Virus record (IMG/VR): IMGVR_UViG_3300032132_000754
Span: 1 to 40,116 of that record
DNA from: a virus
DNA length: 40,116 nt
Strand: one strand, 5' to 3'
The notes under the pieces were generated by a model. It did not search any database. It was given only the letters and a program-made list of their open reading frames with translations, and was not told where the DNA came from. How positions within the stretch are numbered: the stretch's first letter is position 1; every line of letters begins with the position of its first letter. The position numbers and the translations under genes were made by a program. Below are positions 23,792 through 32,578 of the stretch, in pieces.

Positions 23792-26700
23792 TATTTGCTA
23801 TTCTGCCAGTGCACAGCTGACTCTCCAAAACCAGTGCGTGATCTAAATGGGCTAACCTCATCGCCGCTAGATCGAGTAATTTCGGCAACCTTTTCCAGAG
23901 CAGCGGCAGCTCGCTCAGAATTAGGATCTTCCTTCTCAAGTATTTTCGCCAACAAAGTAACAGTTTCAGATTGTAGTGTAATTAAATTAGAGAAATGAAC
24001 GTTTGGATCGGTAGCTGCGCCATCGGCGAATTTAACTGTATAAATCGGAGCAGAATCGGTTTTAGTTGATTCTTTAGATGTAGCTTTTTGGGCTTTCTTC
24101 TCATCGCTTGTTATTCCTAATAAATTACCAATAGCTTTGAGAGGCGATGTAATTACATCAACGGCGGTTCCAACAGCGCCAGATATGAATTTGCCTACAT
24201 TATCTCCCATAGTAGTAGTAGCTAGATCATCAAAAACATCTGGGAAAGCGAAAACGCCTTCTGTCATCAATGACATCTGGTCAAGCATTTTCTTCTCAGA
24301 AGCAGCTTTCTTGGTTTTGTCTGCATCACCCTCTTCCTTGCTAACAAGCATTTTCTCTACTTGAAGCTTAGAAACTTCTTTAGGAGTTGATTTAGCTTGC
24401 TTCGATTTCTCTGCTCCTTCTTTAGCTTTAGCATCAGCAGAGTCTCCACCACCACCACCACCAAATAACCAGTTTACTGCCTCGCCAAGCATCTTAAACG
24501 GTGACAACAATGTGTCCACTACTCCAAACAAACTTGAAAAAGATGGCAAAATTTCATCAATTCCTTCAGAAATATGCAAGAACGAAGACCCAAATAAGAA
24601 ATCCTTCACAGTGGTAAATGCGTCTAGAACTGCGTTGATGGGGTTAGCCATATGCATTATAGTGTCAATGACTTCTCCGGCCCCATCGCTGATGCCTCTA
24701 AATCCTTCTATCATTGCATCAATCGGAGTCATAACCCATTCTAGTACTTCAATTAATTTTTCAAAAGGATATAAGATTGAATCGACCAATCCATCAAACG
24801 CCATCATGATAAAATCAACCACAACTTCTACAGCAGTATAGAGATATTTAAACGGCAATAAGGCGAATTTCACAATATAAGCCCCAAGTTTGAATATAAC
24901 TTTCAAAACTTTAGCGATTGCGCCTACTATACCAAATATGATTTTACCAAGCGATCTCATTATTGGCATGAACGGTTCCATAAATGCCCAAATGAATTCA
25001 CCCATAGCCATAATGGCTTCCATAGCTGGTTTAACAGCATCTGTGAACATCGACGCCTCACCAGTCATGTCCGTGAAAGCAGCGACCAATGGTTGAATTA
25101 GTTTAGTAGCCAAAGACATTAGAGGTGCTAATAGAGCCTCCAATTGTTGCTTCAATGTGCCCATTGATGTCTGAAATGCAGCAGCGGAAGTCTCACGAGC
25201 AGTAGCTGCATCAGTTTCCGCTGCTTTGGCAGCTAAGTGTGCAACACGTTCTGATTCGCTCATGGCAGCTAATTCTTCACGGTTTTGAATCTCCTTATCT
25301 AGCATGGCAACTTGGCTTGCTGACAAACCAGCTTGGGCTAAAGCTGCATCTTGAACACCTTTCGGGAGGCCAGCTAGCTGGCCCCTAAGTTGTTCATAGC
25401 CATCAACCATTGGGCCAATCCCATTTGCTAAAGCTCCTGGACCTTTAGACATCACATCATCCATATGGCCACCTAAGGCCATCAGCATAGTTGATGAGCC
25501 AGATAACGTACGAAGGTCATCATCGATTTTAGCGATTTCAGCCATGCTAACACCAGCACGCTTGGCTGCTGCCGCTAAACCACTCATAGCGTCAATATAA
25601 TCCTCGATTTCAGCATCGCTATAGATGGCATTCATTTGCATCAAGCTTTTATTCATCTGTCCAGTAATGTCATTAAGATCGCTACCTGTCAATCCGTATT
25701 TCTGCGCTCTAACAGTAAGCACATCAAACGCTCGCTGTTGTTGCTCCAACGTAAGATTGCTTTGTTGTAGCCTCTTCTGGAAGGTTGCAGTTGCTTGAGA
25801 ACTAGCTCCTGTCGTCTTGACGAAGGTGGCGTTCATCACAGCCAACTCTCTCAACGCAGCTTGACCAGTAATTATTTCCCCAGAAGTCGTCTTAATGCTG
25901 TCACCGAGGGAATCAAAAGCAAACCCAGCTTCAGAAATGTGTTTGACTGATTCCATCGTTTCTCTTGAAGCAATCCCTGTGGCAATGCTAGCATCATATG
26001 CCGACGCTGTCATTTCTTGTATGCTGCCGTTGGCTCTGAAGTTCGCTGTACGGAATTTCTCCATATCTGCAATATAAATGCTTATGGCTTTCTTCAAAGC
26101 TATAAAAGCAGTGACCCAGACCATAATAGACGCGACAATCAATGTAATGATCGCAATGGCAGCCCAACCTTTAGGACCTAGAGCGCCAAGTTTTGTTAAA
26201 ATTGGGCCAAAACGAGCAGAAAGACCCTTAAATGCCTTAGCAAGGCCACCCGCTGCTTTTGTAGTGCCAGCAGTAGTTTTACTAGCAGTTTTCATCCCGG
26301 TACTAACGTTTTTGGTCTTACCGCCAAGTTTTGCCATGCCATCGTCTAATTTAGAAGTCGCATTCTTGGCTTCTTTCATTTTAGAACCGACGTCTTTTAA
26401 CTTGCCTCCCATATCTTCACAAGATTTTGTTGTTTCCTTTGAACCACAAATTTTGCTTAAATCAGGGAGTGCGTCTTTGCTAATATCTGGCGTTTTGATG
26501 ATTTTGCTAAAATCGGGAACCATATCCTTGCCGAGAGCGCCAGCGAATTCACCCTTAAGATCCGCCGGATTAAACCCAAACAATGCTTCTACGATAGAAC
26601 CACCAGCTTGTTTAACTTCTTTATCGAGCCCGAGCTGTTTAGCGATAAATCCTACTGGGATTGATTTCATTAGCCCATAGAACATATCCCAAGATTCTTG

Positions 26701-27312
26701 CAATACAGCGATGCCACCAGTGGTGTCCTCGACACCAGATAGAAAGACACCATTCTTACCAAAAATGGAATCGATAACCTCCTTGCCCCTATCCAATATC
26801 TTAGTAAAACTAACCCAGCCTTCTTCAATCTTTTCAGTACGTTCACGCCATTGTAGCATTTGGTCTAATGATTGCTCGTTTAAATCGATAGTATCTTCAA
26901 GACCAATAACGCCTTCATTTTGCGATTTGAGCAGTTTAGCATAACCTTTTAGCTGCGCTTGGACAATAGAATCAAAAACAGCTTTTTGTTCCTGGCTTAG
27001 CTCCATATAATCAATTTGGCCTTCCATAAGACCGCCCCATGTAACGCCCAAAGATTCTGCTAAGATTTGTTGACCAGTTATGGCCGCTTTGATGGCCGGG
27101 AAAGACTCATGGTGGAAACCAGCTGTTTGTTGAATTTGCTCGTTGGCTGCACTGACGGCTGATTGTGCTCTTTCTACGGAGTTGCTATACTCTTTTACAG
27201 ACTCCGTAGCAGTTTTAAACTGCTTATGAGACTCAGATAGTCCTTCCCATTGAAGAACGAAGTTGAGGACCCCTAAAAGGTTACGACGGCCACCGCCCCC
27301 AGATTCAGCCAT
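23791..27312 (-). CDS. Tail tape measure protein
   Basis: 1173 residues. Sets tail length and leaves the tube during infection, possibly forming a membrane channel. It is the second-longest gene, placed between hub and baseplate genes. Typical features: a helical N-terminus with Ala/Gln/Glu heptads, Lys/Gly/Thr-rich stretches, a hydrophobic segment at about 380-412 (GWAAIAIITLIVASIMVWVT), a second long hydrophobic zone at about 775-850 (IIFGIVGAIAKVLKVIFKLG, later FIMMAFDGLVDSILYPF), and Ala-rich repeats in between. At about 1.5 angstrom per residue, the usual ruler would give a tail of roughly 170 nm (estimate from length only). Start and stop are both TAATG junctions, so it is translated in concert with hub and tube-like genes. 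A C-terminal helical segment begins near 1000. Confidence 0.88.
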   Translation of the reverse strand: MAESGGGGRRNLLGVLNFVLQWEGLSESHKQFKTATESVKEYSNSVERAQSAVSAANEQIQQTAGFHHESFPAIKAAITGQQILAESLGVTWGGLMEGQIDYMELSQEQKAVFDSIVQAQLKGYAKLLKSQNEGVIGLEDTIDLNEQSLDQMLQWRERTEKIEEGWVSFTKILDRGKEVIDSIFGKNGVFLSGVEDTTGGIAVLQESWDMFYGLMKSIPVGFIAKQLGLDKEVKQAGGSIVEALFGFNPADLKGEFAGALGKDMVPDFSKIIKTPDISKDALPDLSKICGSKETTKSCEDMGGKLKDVGSKMKEAKNATSKLDDGMAKLGGKTKNVSTGMKTASKTTAGTTKAAGGLAKAFKGLSARFGPILTKLGALGPKGWAAIAIITLIVASIMVWVTAFIALKKAISIYIADMEKFRTANFRANGSIQEMTASAYDASIATGIASRETMESVKHISEAGFAFDSLGDSIKTTSGEIITGQAALRELAVMNATFVKTTGASSQATATFQKRLQQSNLTLEQQQRAFDVLTVRAQKYGLTGSDLNDITGQMNKSLMQMNAIYSDAEIEDYIDAMSGLAAAAKRAGVSMAEIAKIDDDLRTLSGSSTMLMALGGHMDDVMSKGPGALANGIGPMVDGYEQLRGQLAGLPKGVQDAALAQAGLSASQVAMLDKEIQNREELAAMSESERVAHLAAKAAETDAATARETSAAAFQTSMGTLKQQLEALLAPLMSLATKLIQPLVAAFTDMTGEASMFTDAVKPAMEAIMAMGEFIWAFMEPFMPIMRSLGKIIFGIVGAIAKVLKVIFKLGAYIVKFALLPFKYLYTAVEVVVDFIMMAFDGLVDSILYPFEKLIEVLEWVMTPIDAMIEGFRGISDGAGEVIDTIMHMANPINAVLDAFTTVKDFLFGSSFLHISEGIDEILPSFSSLFGVVDTLLSPFKMLGEAVNWLFGGGGGGDSADAKAKEGAEKSKQAKSTPKEVSKLQVEKMLVSKEEGDADKTKKAASEKKMLDQMSLMTEGVFAFPDVFDDLATTTMGDNVGKFISGAVGTAVDVITSPLKAIGNLLGITSDEKKAQKATSKESTKTDSAPIYTVKFADGAATDPNVHFSNLITLQSETVTLLAKILEKEDPNSERAAAALEKVAEITRSSGDEVSPFRSRTGFGESAVHWQNSK

Positions 27313-28547
27313 TATACAGTTTGCGCATTCGCATTATAGTCAATTCTGTAGAGATATAGGTCAGTTGTCCAGTTCTTTCTTGTGACTTTGTGATGAAAAC
27401 CATATATGATCCAACGGCCCGCCAAGAAGAAATCTTGATCCTCTGGGTCTTTCCAATTTATATTTAGGGTAGAAACCCCCAATTTTGTTGGGTCATCAAA
27501 CTGTTTATCTCCAGTAATTCCCACCCTTACACGCATAACCATCGGAAGCATGTTCAGATAAAGACTTCTAGCACGCCCACCAAGATAGTCCTCATATTTT
27601 ACACCGATTTCGCCAGCGCTATGCTCCGGAATTCCATTGATGGACGTAGCCCATTTGCATTGTGGTTTGCTAAATCCTTTTTTAGGGTCAATTCTAGTAT
27701 TAATCTTGTTTCCGGTATTCTCGTCGTTAATTTCTACTTTATCTTTATCTGTTTTCTTGTCAATGAACTTACCAGAAATGGTAGAAATCCCTTGAGTAAC
27801 AACGCTATTTTGATAAACCGATAAGAAGTTGTTTGTTAATAGAGTATAATGCTCGATATCGTTAAGTTTTTTGTTATTAAAACTTACGTTATAATTTCCG
27901 AAATGTTTTTTATTAGATTTTAAATCGGCCTGTTCTTTAATGATAAGTTCTTTATCCTTAGAAACAGAAATCCATTGTGTTTTGTCTGGGGTTAAATTAG
28001 CTGACCAGTCTAGCATTGATTGGATGAAGCTCTTAGGATCTTGACGCATCATGGGCCATAATCCTTTTTTGTCATCTTGGGTTTCAGTTACTTGGACGCT
28101 AATACCTGGAGCATAATCGCTTATTACTTGTTTAATAACCTTAGTGATATTTCCTTCGTATACTTTACCATCGCCATCGCCAGCATTAAGACACCAGGTA
28201 GCAGGATCTACAGCTACGAAATCGAACTGTGCGTGATGCATTTTGCCATATTGATCGAGATCGCTAATATAAGCAATTCTTTCTTCCGTTTCTAGATCTG
28301 GATCTCCTTTCCATCCTATCTTGAATTTAACTTCTGTTGGGCCTTGGCGAGCTTGGGCCAAATATTGCTCGCTAGTCGCAAAATCTCTCAAAATCCGGAA
28401 ATATGGGTCAGCTACTTTACAACGAACTACATAACCAGAATTAGTAAATGCTTTCCATTCAAATGCAACCATTTGGGCTAAACCAATTTCTTGGCCTCCG
28501 GCAATTGTCATCTTGACAAATGGTACTGCTCTGGATTTTGCTGGCAT
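27312..28547 (-). CDS. Baseplate hub protein, gp27/gpD-like
   Basis: 411 residues (T4 gp27 is 391). The hub trimer joins tail tube and spike. Supporting pattern: an N-terminal beta domain (EWKAFTNSGYVVRCKVADPY), a middle domain with KSFIQSMLDWSANLTPDKTQ, which resembles the F...L.W.a.....W segment of hub proteins, and a C-terminal AGRWIIYGFHHKVTRKNWTT followed by LYLYRIDYNA, the typical closing strand of late-control gpD and gp27 folds. Located just before the tape measure gene; in T4 and P2 the hub likewise neighbours the spike. Both ends are TAATG junctions. Assigned by fold-level resemblance rather than clear identity. Confidence 0.65.
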   Translation of the reverse strand: MPAKSRAVPFVKMTIAGGQEIGLAQMVAFEWKAFTNSGYVVRCKVADPYFRILRDFATSEQYLAQARQGPTEVKFKIGWKGDPDLETEERIAYISDLDQYGKMHHAQFDFVAVDPATWCLNAGDGDGKVYEGNITKVIKQVISDYAPGISVQVTETQDDKKGLWPMMRQDPKSFIQSMLDWSANLTPDKTQWISVSKDKELIIKEQADLKSNKKHFGNYNVSFNNKKLNDIEHYTLLTNNFLSVYQNSVVTQGISTISGKFIDKKTDKDKVEINDENTGNKINTRIDPKKGFSKPQCKWATSINGIPEHSAGEIGVKYEDYLGGRARSLYLNMLPMVMRVRVGITGDKQFDDPTKLGVSTLNINWKDPEDQDFFLAGRWIIYGFHHKVTRKNWTTDLYLYRIDYNANAQTV

Positions 28548-28930
28548 TATTTATTCCAAGTCAAATCGAAGGCTGAACCAATAGACGCGGAGGCGCTTTG
28601 GTCATCCCCTGTATTTTTGGATTTTTTTAAACGATCAAAAAGTTTAGATGCCTCGATTTTTATGACAGAAGCGTTTGGATATCTGCGATGAAACCACCTG
28701 AGGCGTGCTTCCGCTTTCATTTCTTCAAGATCTTCTATTGAACCTTTAATTTGTTTAGTGTCCTTGATATCGGATTCTAAAATCCCGATCCAGTGTTCCT
28801 TGCCATAGCTATCAAGATATCCCACCTCAATTAGCTGCAGCCCACGCCCTGGCTTATATGTTTTAATAGACTCGCCGAATTGTATAAGCGTATTTCTTTG
28901 AAAGTTTATTGTTACCACACGTAATTTCAT
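28547..28930 (-). CDS. Unknown small protein before the hub gene
   Basis: 127 residues, not recognised. Residues 1-60 look like a small beta domain (MKLRVVTINFQRNTLIQFGE, then VGYLDSYGKEHWIGIL). Residues 62-90 form a charged helix (EDLEEMKAEARLRWFHRRYP) and the rest is polar. It is the first minus-strand gene after the divergent primase, begins at the 27-base divergent gap, has no Shine-Dalgarno sequence, and ends in a TAATG overlap with the hub gene. Membership of the tail operon suggests a tail assembly or baseplate role (inference). Confidence 0.65.
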   Translation of the reverse strand: MKLRVVTINFQRNTLIQFGESIKTYKPGRGLQLIEVGYLDSYGKEHWIGILESDIKDTKQIKGSIEDLEEMKAEARLRWFHRRYPNASVIKIEASKLFDRLKKSKNTGDDQSASASIGSAFDLTWNK

Positions 28931-28957
28931 ATATGTATTTACTAGTATTTCATAAAA
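28931..28957. promoter_or_regulatory. Divergent start region between hub operon and primase
   Basis: Only 27 bases separate the two outward-facing ATGs. The gap is almost all A/T and holds the palindrome TACTAGTA (28940-28947). Minus-strand sense gives AGTAAATACAT, plus-strand sense gives TATGTATTT, both roughly late-box-like. Neither gene has a ribosome site here, so each start may lie on a longer transcript from outside. Confidence 0.35.
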
Positions 28958-30001
28958 ATGGCTCTAGTCCAACTTACACAAGAACAAATTGAGAGCTGGG
29001 TAGCCAGGCATTTCGATTATAAAGCTAGGCGAAACGGTGATGAGTTATTAATTTGTAATCCATTCCTACCAGGGGATGATACATACAAATTCAATATTTC
29101 AACTGTCTTGAAAGCATCAAAAAAAGGAAAATATTCCAATTATTGGGTTCATGACTGGCGTCCGCACGCGCAACAGTACAACGGGTCTTTCCTTAAATTT
29201 GTGCAACGCTACAAAGGATGCACATGGAAGGAAGCCGTCAAAGACGTCTGCGGAGATGGAATTAACCTAAAAGCAATTCTTGCTCAACATAGAGGACGCC
29301 CCAGAGAAGTTAAGGAAGTTCGAGAAGACACAAAATATGTAGTTCTTCCAGATAACGCTGTTCCTATTACAGACGAAAAATATGCCATGGCTAGAAAGTT
29401 TACTATAAATTATCTAGCTTCTAGAGGCATTAATTACGCAGATGCAGTTTCATTCAGAGTCCATTATACTCCCACAATGGTAGTATTCCCATACTTAGAA
29501 TATGATGAAACTGTTTATTGGCAAGGAAGAGCGTTAATTTCTAAAGATTTCTTGTTCCCAGATGATACACAAAGTTCCCGTGGAAAATCCCATTTCTTGT
29601 TCGGATTCGACAATGCGGAAGTAAGACAGCCTCTAATCATAACCGAAGCGATCTTCGACGCACTAACGATTGGGCCAGGTGGTGCAGCTTCGGGCGGTGC
29701 CGATTTAGTGCACGACCAACTTAGGAAAATTAGGATGATAAATCCATCCTATATTGTGTTAGCTCCGGATAATGACGAAGCCGGTTTAGCATCGCTTTAT
29801 AATAATTGGAAACTATTAAGCCCGTATTATAAGGTCTATTTTGTCTTACCCCCAGCGCCATATAAAGACTGGAACGACCATGTCCGCAATGCAGATAATA
29901 AAAAGAAGAAACTGAAAGAAATTCGAAAATTTATTTCGAATAACAAAAAGCTATTGACTATGGCGGATGCTGTTAGGCTAAGATTAAAACGCTCTATCTA
30001 A
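28958..30001 (+). CDS. DnaG-type DNA primase with TOPRIM domain, zinc ligands not conserved
   Basis: 347 residues (T4 gp61 is 342). Makes RNA primers at the replication fork together with the replicative helicase, which is not encoded here. TOPRIM motifs: Glu230 in LIITEAIFDAL, DxD at 271-273 in APDNDEAG, and KDWNDHV (303-309), all typical. The N-terminal segment 30-100 aligns with the CHC2 zinc domain in layout (ICNPFLPGDDTYKFNIST, then YWVHDW and GSFLKFVQRY), but only the first Cys is kept; the His and the later CxxC are replaced. It stands alone on the plus strand among late genes and overlaps the 3' end of the 71-residue gene by 18 bases. No ribosome site is visible. Confidence 0.85.
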   Translation: MALVQLTQEQIESWVARHFDYKARRNGDELLICNPFLPGDDTYKFNISTVLKASKKGKYSNYWVHDWRPHAQQYNGSFLKFVQRYKGCTWKEAVKDVCGDGINLKAILAQHRGRPREVKEVREDTKYVVLPDNAVPITDEKYAMARKFTINYLASRGINYADAVSFRVHYTPTMVVFPYLEYDETVYWQGRALISKDFLFPDDTQSSRGKSHFLFGFDNAEVRQPLIITEAIFDALTIGPGGAASGGADLVHDQLRKIRMINPSYIVLAPDNDEAGLASLYNNWKLLSPYYKVYFVLPPAPYKDWNDHVRNADNKKKKLKEIRKFISNNKKLLTMADAVRLRLKRSI

Positions 30002-30199
30002 ATGTGCGTATTGAGACATGTCGCCGTATTTCTGGTCTGGACCACGATCTGGCATTGATTGGGACACGTCGAAAAGATTGGCGTCATGAGCTTTAGTCAT
30101 TTCTGACCGCTGTTCTTCTTCCTCTTCTTGACGTTTACGTTTTTTGTGTTTCTTATCGAGAGCCCTTTTAAGACTCTTATTGATCAGATCCAGTTTCAT
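29984..30199 (-). CDS. Small charged protein, unknown
   Basis: 71 residues. The first 35 are strongly charged (MKLDLINKSLKRALDKKHKK, then a run of Glu), suggesting a nucleic-acid- or protein-binding helix. The remainder is polar with DVSQSMPDRGPDQKYGD. Ribosome site GGAG lies 9 bases before the ATG. The start overlaps the end of the 149-residue gene by 23 bases, and the 3' end overlaps the primase antisense by 18 bases. Likely real because of the ribosome site and the frame, but short and without a recognised family. Confidence 0.55.
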   Translation of the reverse strand: MKLDLINKSLKRALDKKHKKRKRQEEEEEQRSEMTKAHDANLFDVSQSMPDRGPDQKYGDMSQYAHLDRAF

Positions 30200-30626
30200 C
30201 GTCCATCTCCGCCGCTAACTTTTCGATGGGGTCGTCTGGGTCGGCTCCATCGTTTTGAGATTCGGGATTGCCATCTCCTTTACGAGTAGACCCATACTCG
30301 TCGGATTTAGCACGTCTAGCCTTACTAGGTGTAACATCACCCTCGGTTCTAGGATTGTTGCGGCCCAGAGCACCAACTGGTTTAATTTCACCAACAGCTT
30401 CTCGCTCTTTGATGATACGAATGATTCTATCTTCTACATTTTCCATAACAAAATCAGAGTTCTGCCTATTTCCACTGCGCCGACCATCTGATGGGACCTT
30501 CACTTTAGCAAGCGGTATTTGGCCCCAAACATCGTCTTCTTTGTCTTCTTCAGTCTCATCTAAGTCAAGGGCTTCCTCAACCTCATCGACAAGTTCTTTA
30601 TATTCTTTTCTGCTTTCGAAAATCAT
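30177..30626 (-). CDS. Acidic, probably disordered protein, unknown
   Basis: 149 residues. The N-terminal 45 are acidic and helical (EYKELVDEVEEALDLDETEE), followed by KVPSDGRRSGNRQNSDF and a helix ENVEDRIIRIIKEREAVGEI; the rest is polar, low complexity. The short PSDGR stretch also occurs in the giant core protein (TKPSDGRSG), perhaps by chance. It starts inside the preceding gene's stop (ATGA overlap) with no ribosome site, so it is probably translated by coupling. Between the hub-assembly gene and the tape measure, chaperones and small assembly factors are common, but I cannot assign one. Confidence 0.6.
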   Translation of the reverse strand: MIFESRKEYKELVDEVEEALDLDETEEDKEDDVWGQIPLAKVKVPSDGRRSGNRQNSDFVMENVEDRIIRIIKEREAVGEIKPVGALGRNNPRTEGDVTPSKARRAKSDEYGSTRKGDGNPESQNDGADPDDPIEKLAAEMDDETGSDQ

Positions 30627-31381
30627 TGCACTATAAAACTAAATGGTTGGCTAATAATAGTTTGTCCACTGATATTTACTTTAATAGTATATCGATATAT
30701 TCCTCTTAAGAATGACCTAGTATCAATGGGGCACTTTACTACAAATGGTGAATTTCTACTATGACCCTGTCTAGTGCCAATATAGCATGGAGCGTCACGT
30801 ATGATCAATTCGTCCTTTGCAGTTCTAATGTCAATGGTCGGCTTTAATTGTGGAATGATCGGAGCCAGTTTGTTAAAATCGTACTCGTACATCGGCAATG
30901 GATGAATCGCAACTTCAATAGTTCTAATTTCACCGCGACGTAACTTCTTATCAAGTGGTTCAAAACCAAGTCTTTTGGTTTGTAATTCGTCATCGACGAT
31001 CCAAGCATCGTCGTATAGCCAAAACATACCAGACTGTGTTATCCATTGACTTTCATCATCTACTCCTGCGCTGCCTGGATCTTTACCGAGGAAGCTCCAA
31101 AAATCGAAATAGATGTCACAAGGAACTAAATTATCAGGTGCATCAAATAACACACTAAATTGTCCGATACCCATTTCTACTGCTGGGAAAGGATAAGATG
31201 TGTCTGTTGGGTCTAAGAATGGTATTGAAGCTACTAAATTACCAGGTCTTGGAGAATCCCTATAAATATCGACTTTGCGAATCGCATATGGCGATTCTAA
31301 TGAACCATTGCGATAAAAGCTCATATTTAAGCTGATTACTTCGCCGATTCTACCGGCAACTCTTGGATAAGGTAAGTTCAC
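30623..31381 (-). CDS. Probable beta-rich structural tail protein, unknown
   Basis: 252 residues starting at GTG. Composition and strand pattern (IGEVISLNMSFYRNGSLESP; IYRDSPRPGNLVASIPFLDP; FLRGIYRYTIKVNISGQTII) point to Ig-like or jelly-roll beta domains, roughly two to three. No family recognised. The GTG is the only usable start: an in-frame TAG lies two codons upstream. It has no ribosome site; the preceding bases are AACAAATATAGATT. The gene ends with an ATGA overlap to the next one. Structural role is inferred from position and strand content. Confidence 0.65.
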   Translation of the reverse strand: MNLPYPRVAGRIGEVISLNMSFYRNGSLESPYAIRKVDIYRDSPRPGNLVASIPFLDPTDTSYPFPAVEMGIGQFSVLFDAPDNLVPCDIYFDFWSFLGKDPGSAGVDDESQWITQSGMFWLYDDAWIVDDELQTKRLGFEPLDKKLRRGEIRTIEVAIHPLPMYEYDFNKLAPIIPQLKPTIDIRTAKDELIIRDAPCYIGTRQGHSRNSPFVVKCPIDTRSFLRGIYRYTIKVNISGQTIISQPFSFIVQ

Positions 31382-31384
31382 AAT

Positions 31385-31392
31385 CTATATTT
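31385..31392 (-). promoter_or_regulatory. AAATATAG element before the GTG-start gene
   Basis: Sense sequence: TAA-CAAATATAGATT-GTG, with TAA the stop of the short frame at 31394-31543. The element is identical to those at 2294 and 12546 but ends only 3 bases before the start codon, so a standard late-promoter geometry would not give a transcript with this start. Confidence 0.35.
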
Positions 31393-31393
31393 G

Positions 31394-31543
31394 TTATAGA
31401 TTTCGAGAACCCTTAGTGTTCTTCTTCATCCGGTCGTTTTCTTCTTCGATCCGGTTGATCCACCATTTGCGTTCTTCAGCAGTCATTTCCCCAGATTCAT
31501 CAAAACTTACGCCTTTAGATTTTAGGATATACTGCTGCCACAT
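31394..31543 (-). CDS. Short protein or frameshift extension downstream of the zinc-ribbon hub-assembly gene
   Basis: 49 residues from ATG 31543, 13 bases after the stop of the 326-residue gene. It reads MWQQYILKSKGVSFDESGEM, then TAEERKWWINRIEEENDRMK. This Y.L...G.S.....M...ER.W...R..EE pattern is one I associate with small proteins after tube genes (recollection, not searched). A GGGA 7 bases upstream could be its ribosome site. The same frame is open back to 31603, overlapping the preceding gene, where a TTTTTT run could allow a -2 or +1 shift and produce a fusion. Either reading makes this a real coding stretch. Confidence 0.6.
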   Translation of the reverse strand: MWQQYILKSKGVSFDESGEMTAEERKWWINRIEEENDRMKKNTKGSRNL

Positions 31544-31556
31544 GCAATGATCCCAC

Positions 31557-32537
31557 TCATTCTCTATGTCTCTGCCGCTTTTCAGGACGAAAAAACGACG
31601 CCGTTATGGGTAACGGCGTGATGATGCTGGTTGAACAGCGTGGGCAGTCTGTTTCTACTACAGTGTCAATACCCGGTGAGTTTGTTTTTAAGAAATTAAT
31701 AATTGCATTTACATCTTGAGAATGCAACATGTCTACAAGTTGTTTAATTTTAGAACGACTAGTTTCACCACCAGCTTCAACGATAATTTTATTAATATTT
31801 CGTTCCAATGTATCATCAAGAGACTCTCCAAAGTCTCTAACAACATCCTCTTTACTATTGCTGCGCCAATCTTTCTTTTTACGAGATCTGGCCTGACCTG
31901 GCAATCCATTGCTAGGTTTCACAGCTCCCAGCATTTCCATAGTATCATGTCCGCGTAGGAATCTAACTTTAACTATGAAGTCTTCTCCCAAACGGTCAGA
32001 CAATTCAGGGAGGACCACTGAAAACGGTTCTACTCCTAGTGCTTCGTTTGGTGGGGTAGCGTTTTCCCATAACTCATTGAAGTTATACTCATGCTCAGAA
32101 GTACGCTCACATTGTGGACATGTCAATAAAAATTCGTACTCATTTCCGTGAGTAATACCACGAAGATAATAAAGCAAGAATGATCTATCGTCATCTAACA
32201 AATCAATATGTTTAAATCCATTGGGAATTTTTACATATTTCTTAAAAATGTGTTCTAGTGCTTCGCCAGACCTAACCAACCGTTGAGTAGCCAATACTTT
32301 ATCAGCATATAGACCCATAGGTTTTACTTCCACAACGCCGCCAGGGACCTGGCCGTCATAGTAAAGACCCTTACTGGGTAAGATAATCTCCTCCCATGGG
32401 AAAAAATCATCTTCTTTTTTCTTAAGAACTCGATCTAAAACTGACTCTTTGCGCACAGGCTTAGCCTCGGCTGCAGTTTCCATCTCTTGTTGAAGATCTG
32501 GTGAAAGGTTTGGTTCTGACATTTGGTCTTGAGACAT
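31557..32537 (-). CDS. Zinc-ribbon baseplate hub assembly protein (T4 gp26/gp51-type) or tail chaperone
   Basis: 326 residues. Residues 45-80 carry FFPWEEIILPSKGLYYDG, then VVEVKPMGLYADKVLATQ, a pattern I associate with the gp26/gp51-like hub assembly family of T4-related phages. A treble of motifs follows: YYLRGITHGNEYEFLLTCPQ, then two CxxC pairs, CPQC (about 140) and CPRC (about 300), which may bind one zinc ion together. Residues 200-230 are basic. It lies between tube and tape measure, where tail chaperones of other phages occur, and its end may be extended by frameshift into the 31394 frame. Ribosome site AGAGG before the ATG. The name is by resemblance and position. Confidence 0.6.
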   Translation of the reverse strand: MSQDQMSEPNLSPDLQQEMETAAEAKPVRKESVLDRVLKKKEDDFFPWEEIILPSKGLYYDGQVPGGVVEVKPMGLYADKVLATQRLVRSGEALEHIFKKYVKIPNGFKHIDLLDDDRSFLLYYLRGITHGNEYEFLLTCPQCERTSEHEYNFNELWENATPPNEALGVEPFSVVLPELSDRLGEDFIVKVRFLRGHDTMEMLGAVKPSNGLPGQARSRKKKDWRSNSKEDVVRDFGESLDDTLERNINKIIVEAGGETSRSKIKQLVDMLHSQDVNAIINFLKTNSPGIDTVVETDCPRCSTSIITPLPITASFFRPEKRQRHRE

Positions 32538-32578
32538 TTTGTACCTCTACTAACTATTTACGTGTTTGTAAATTACAG

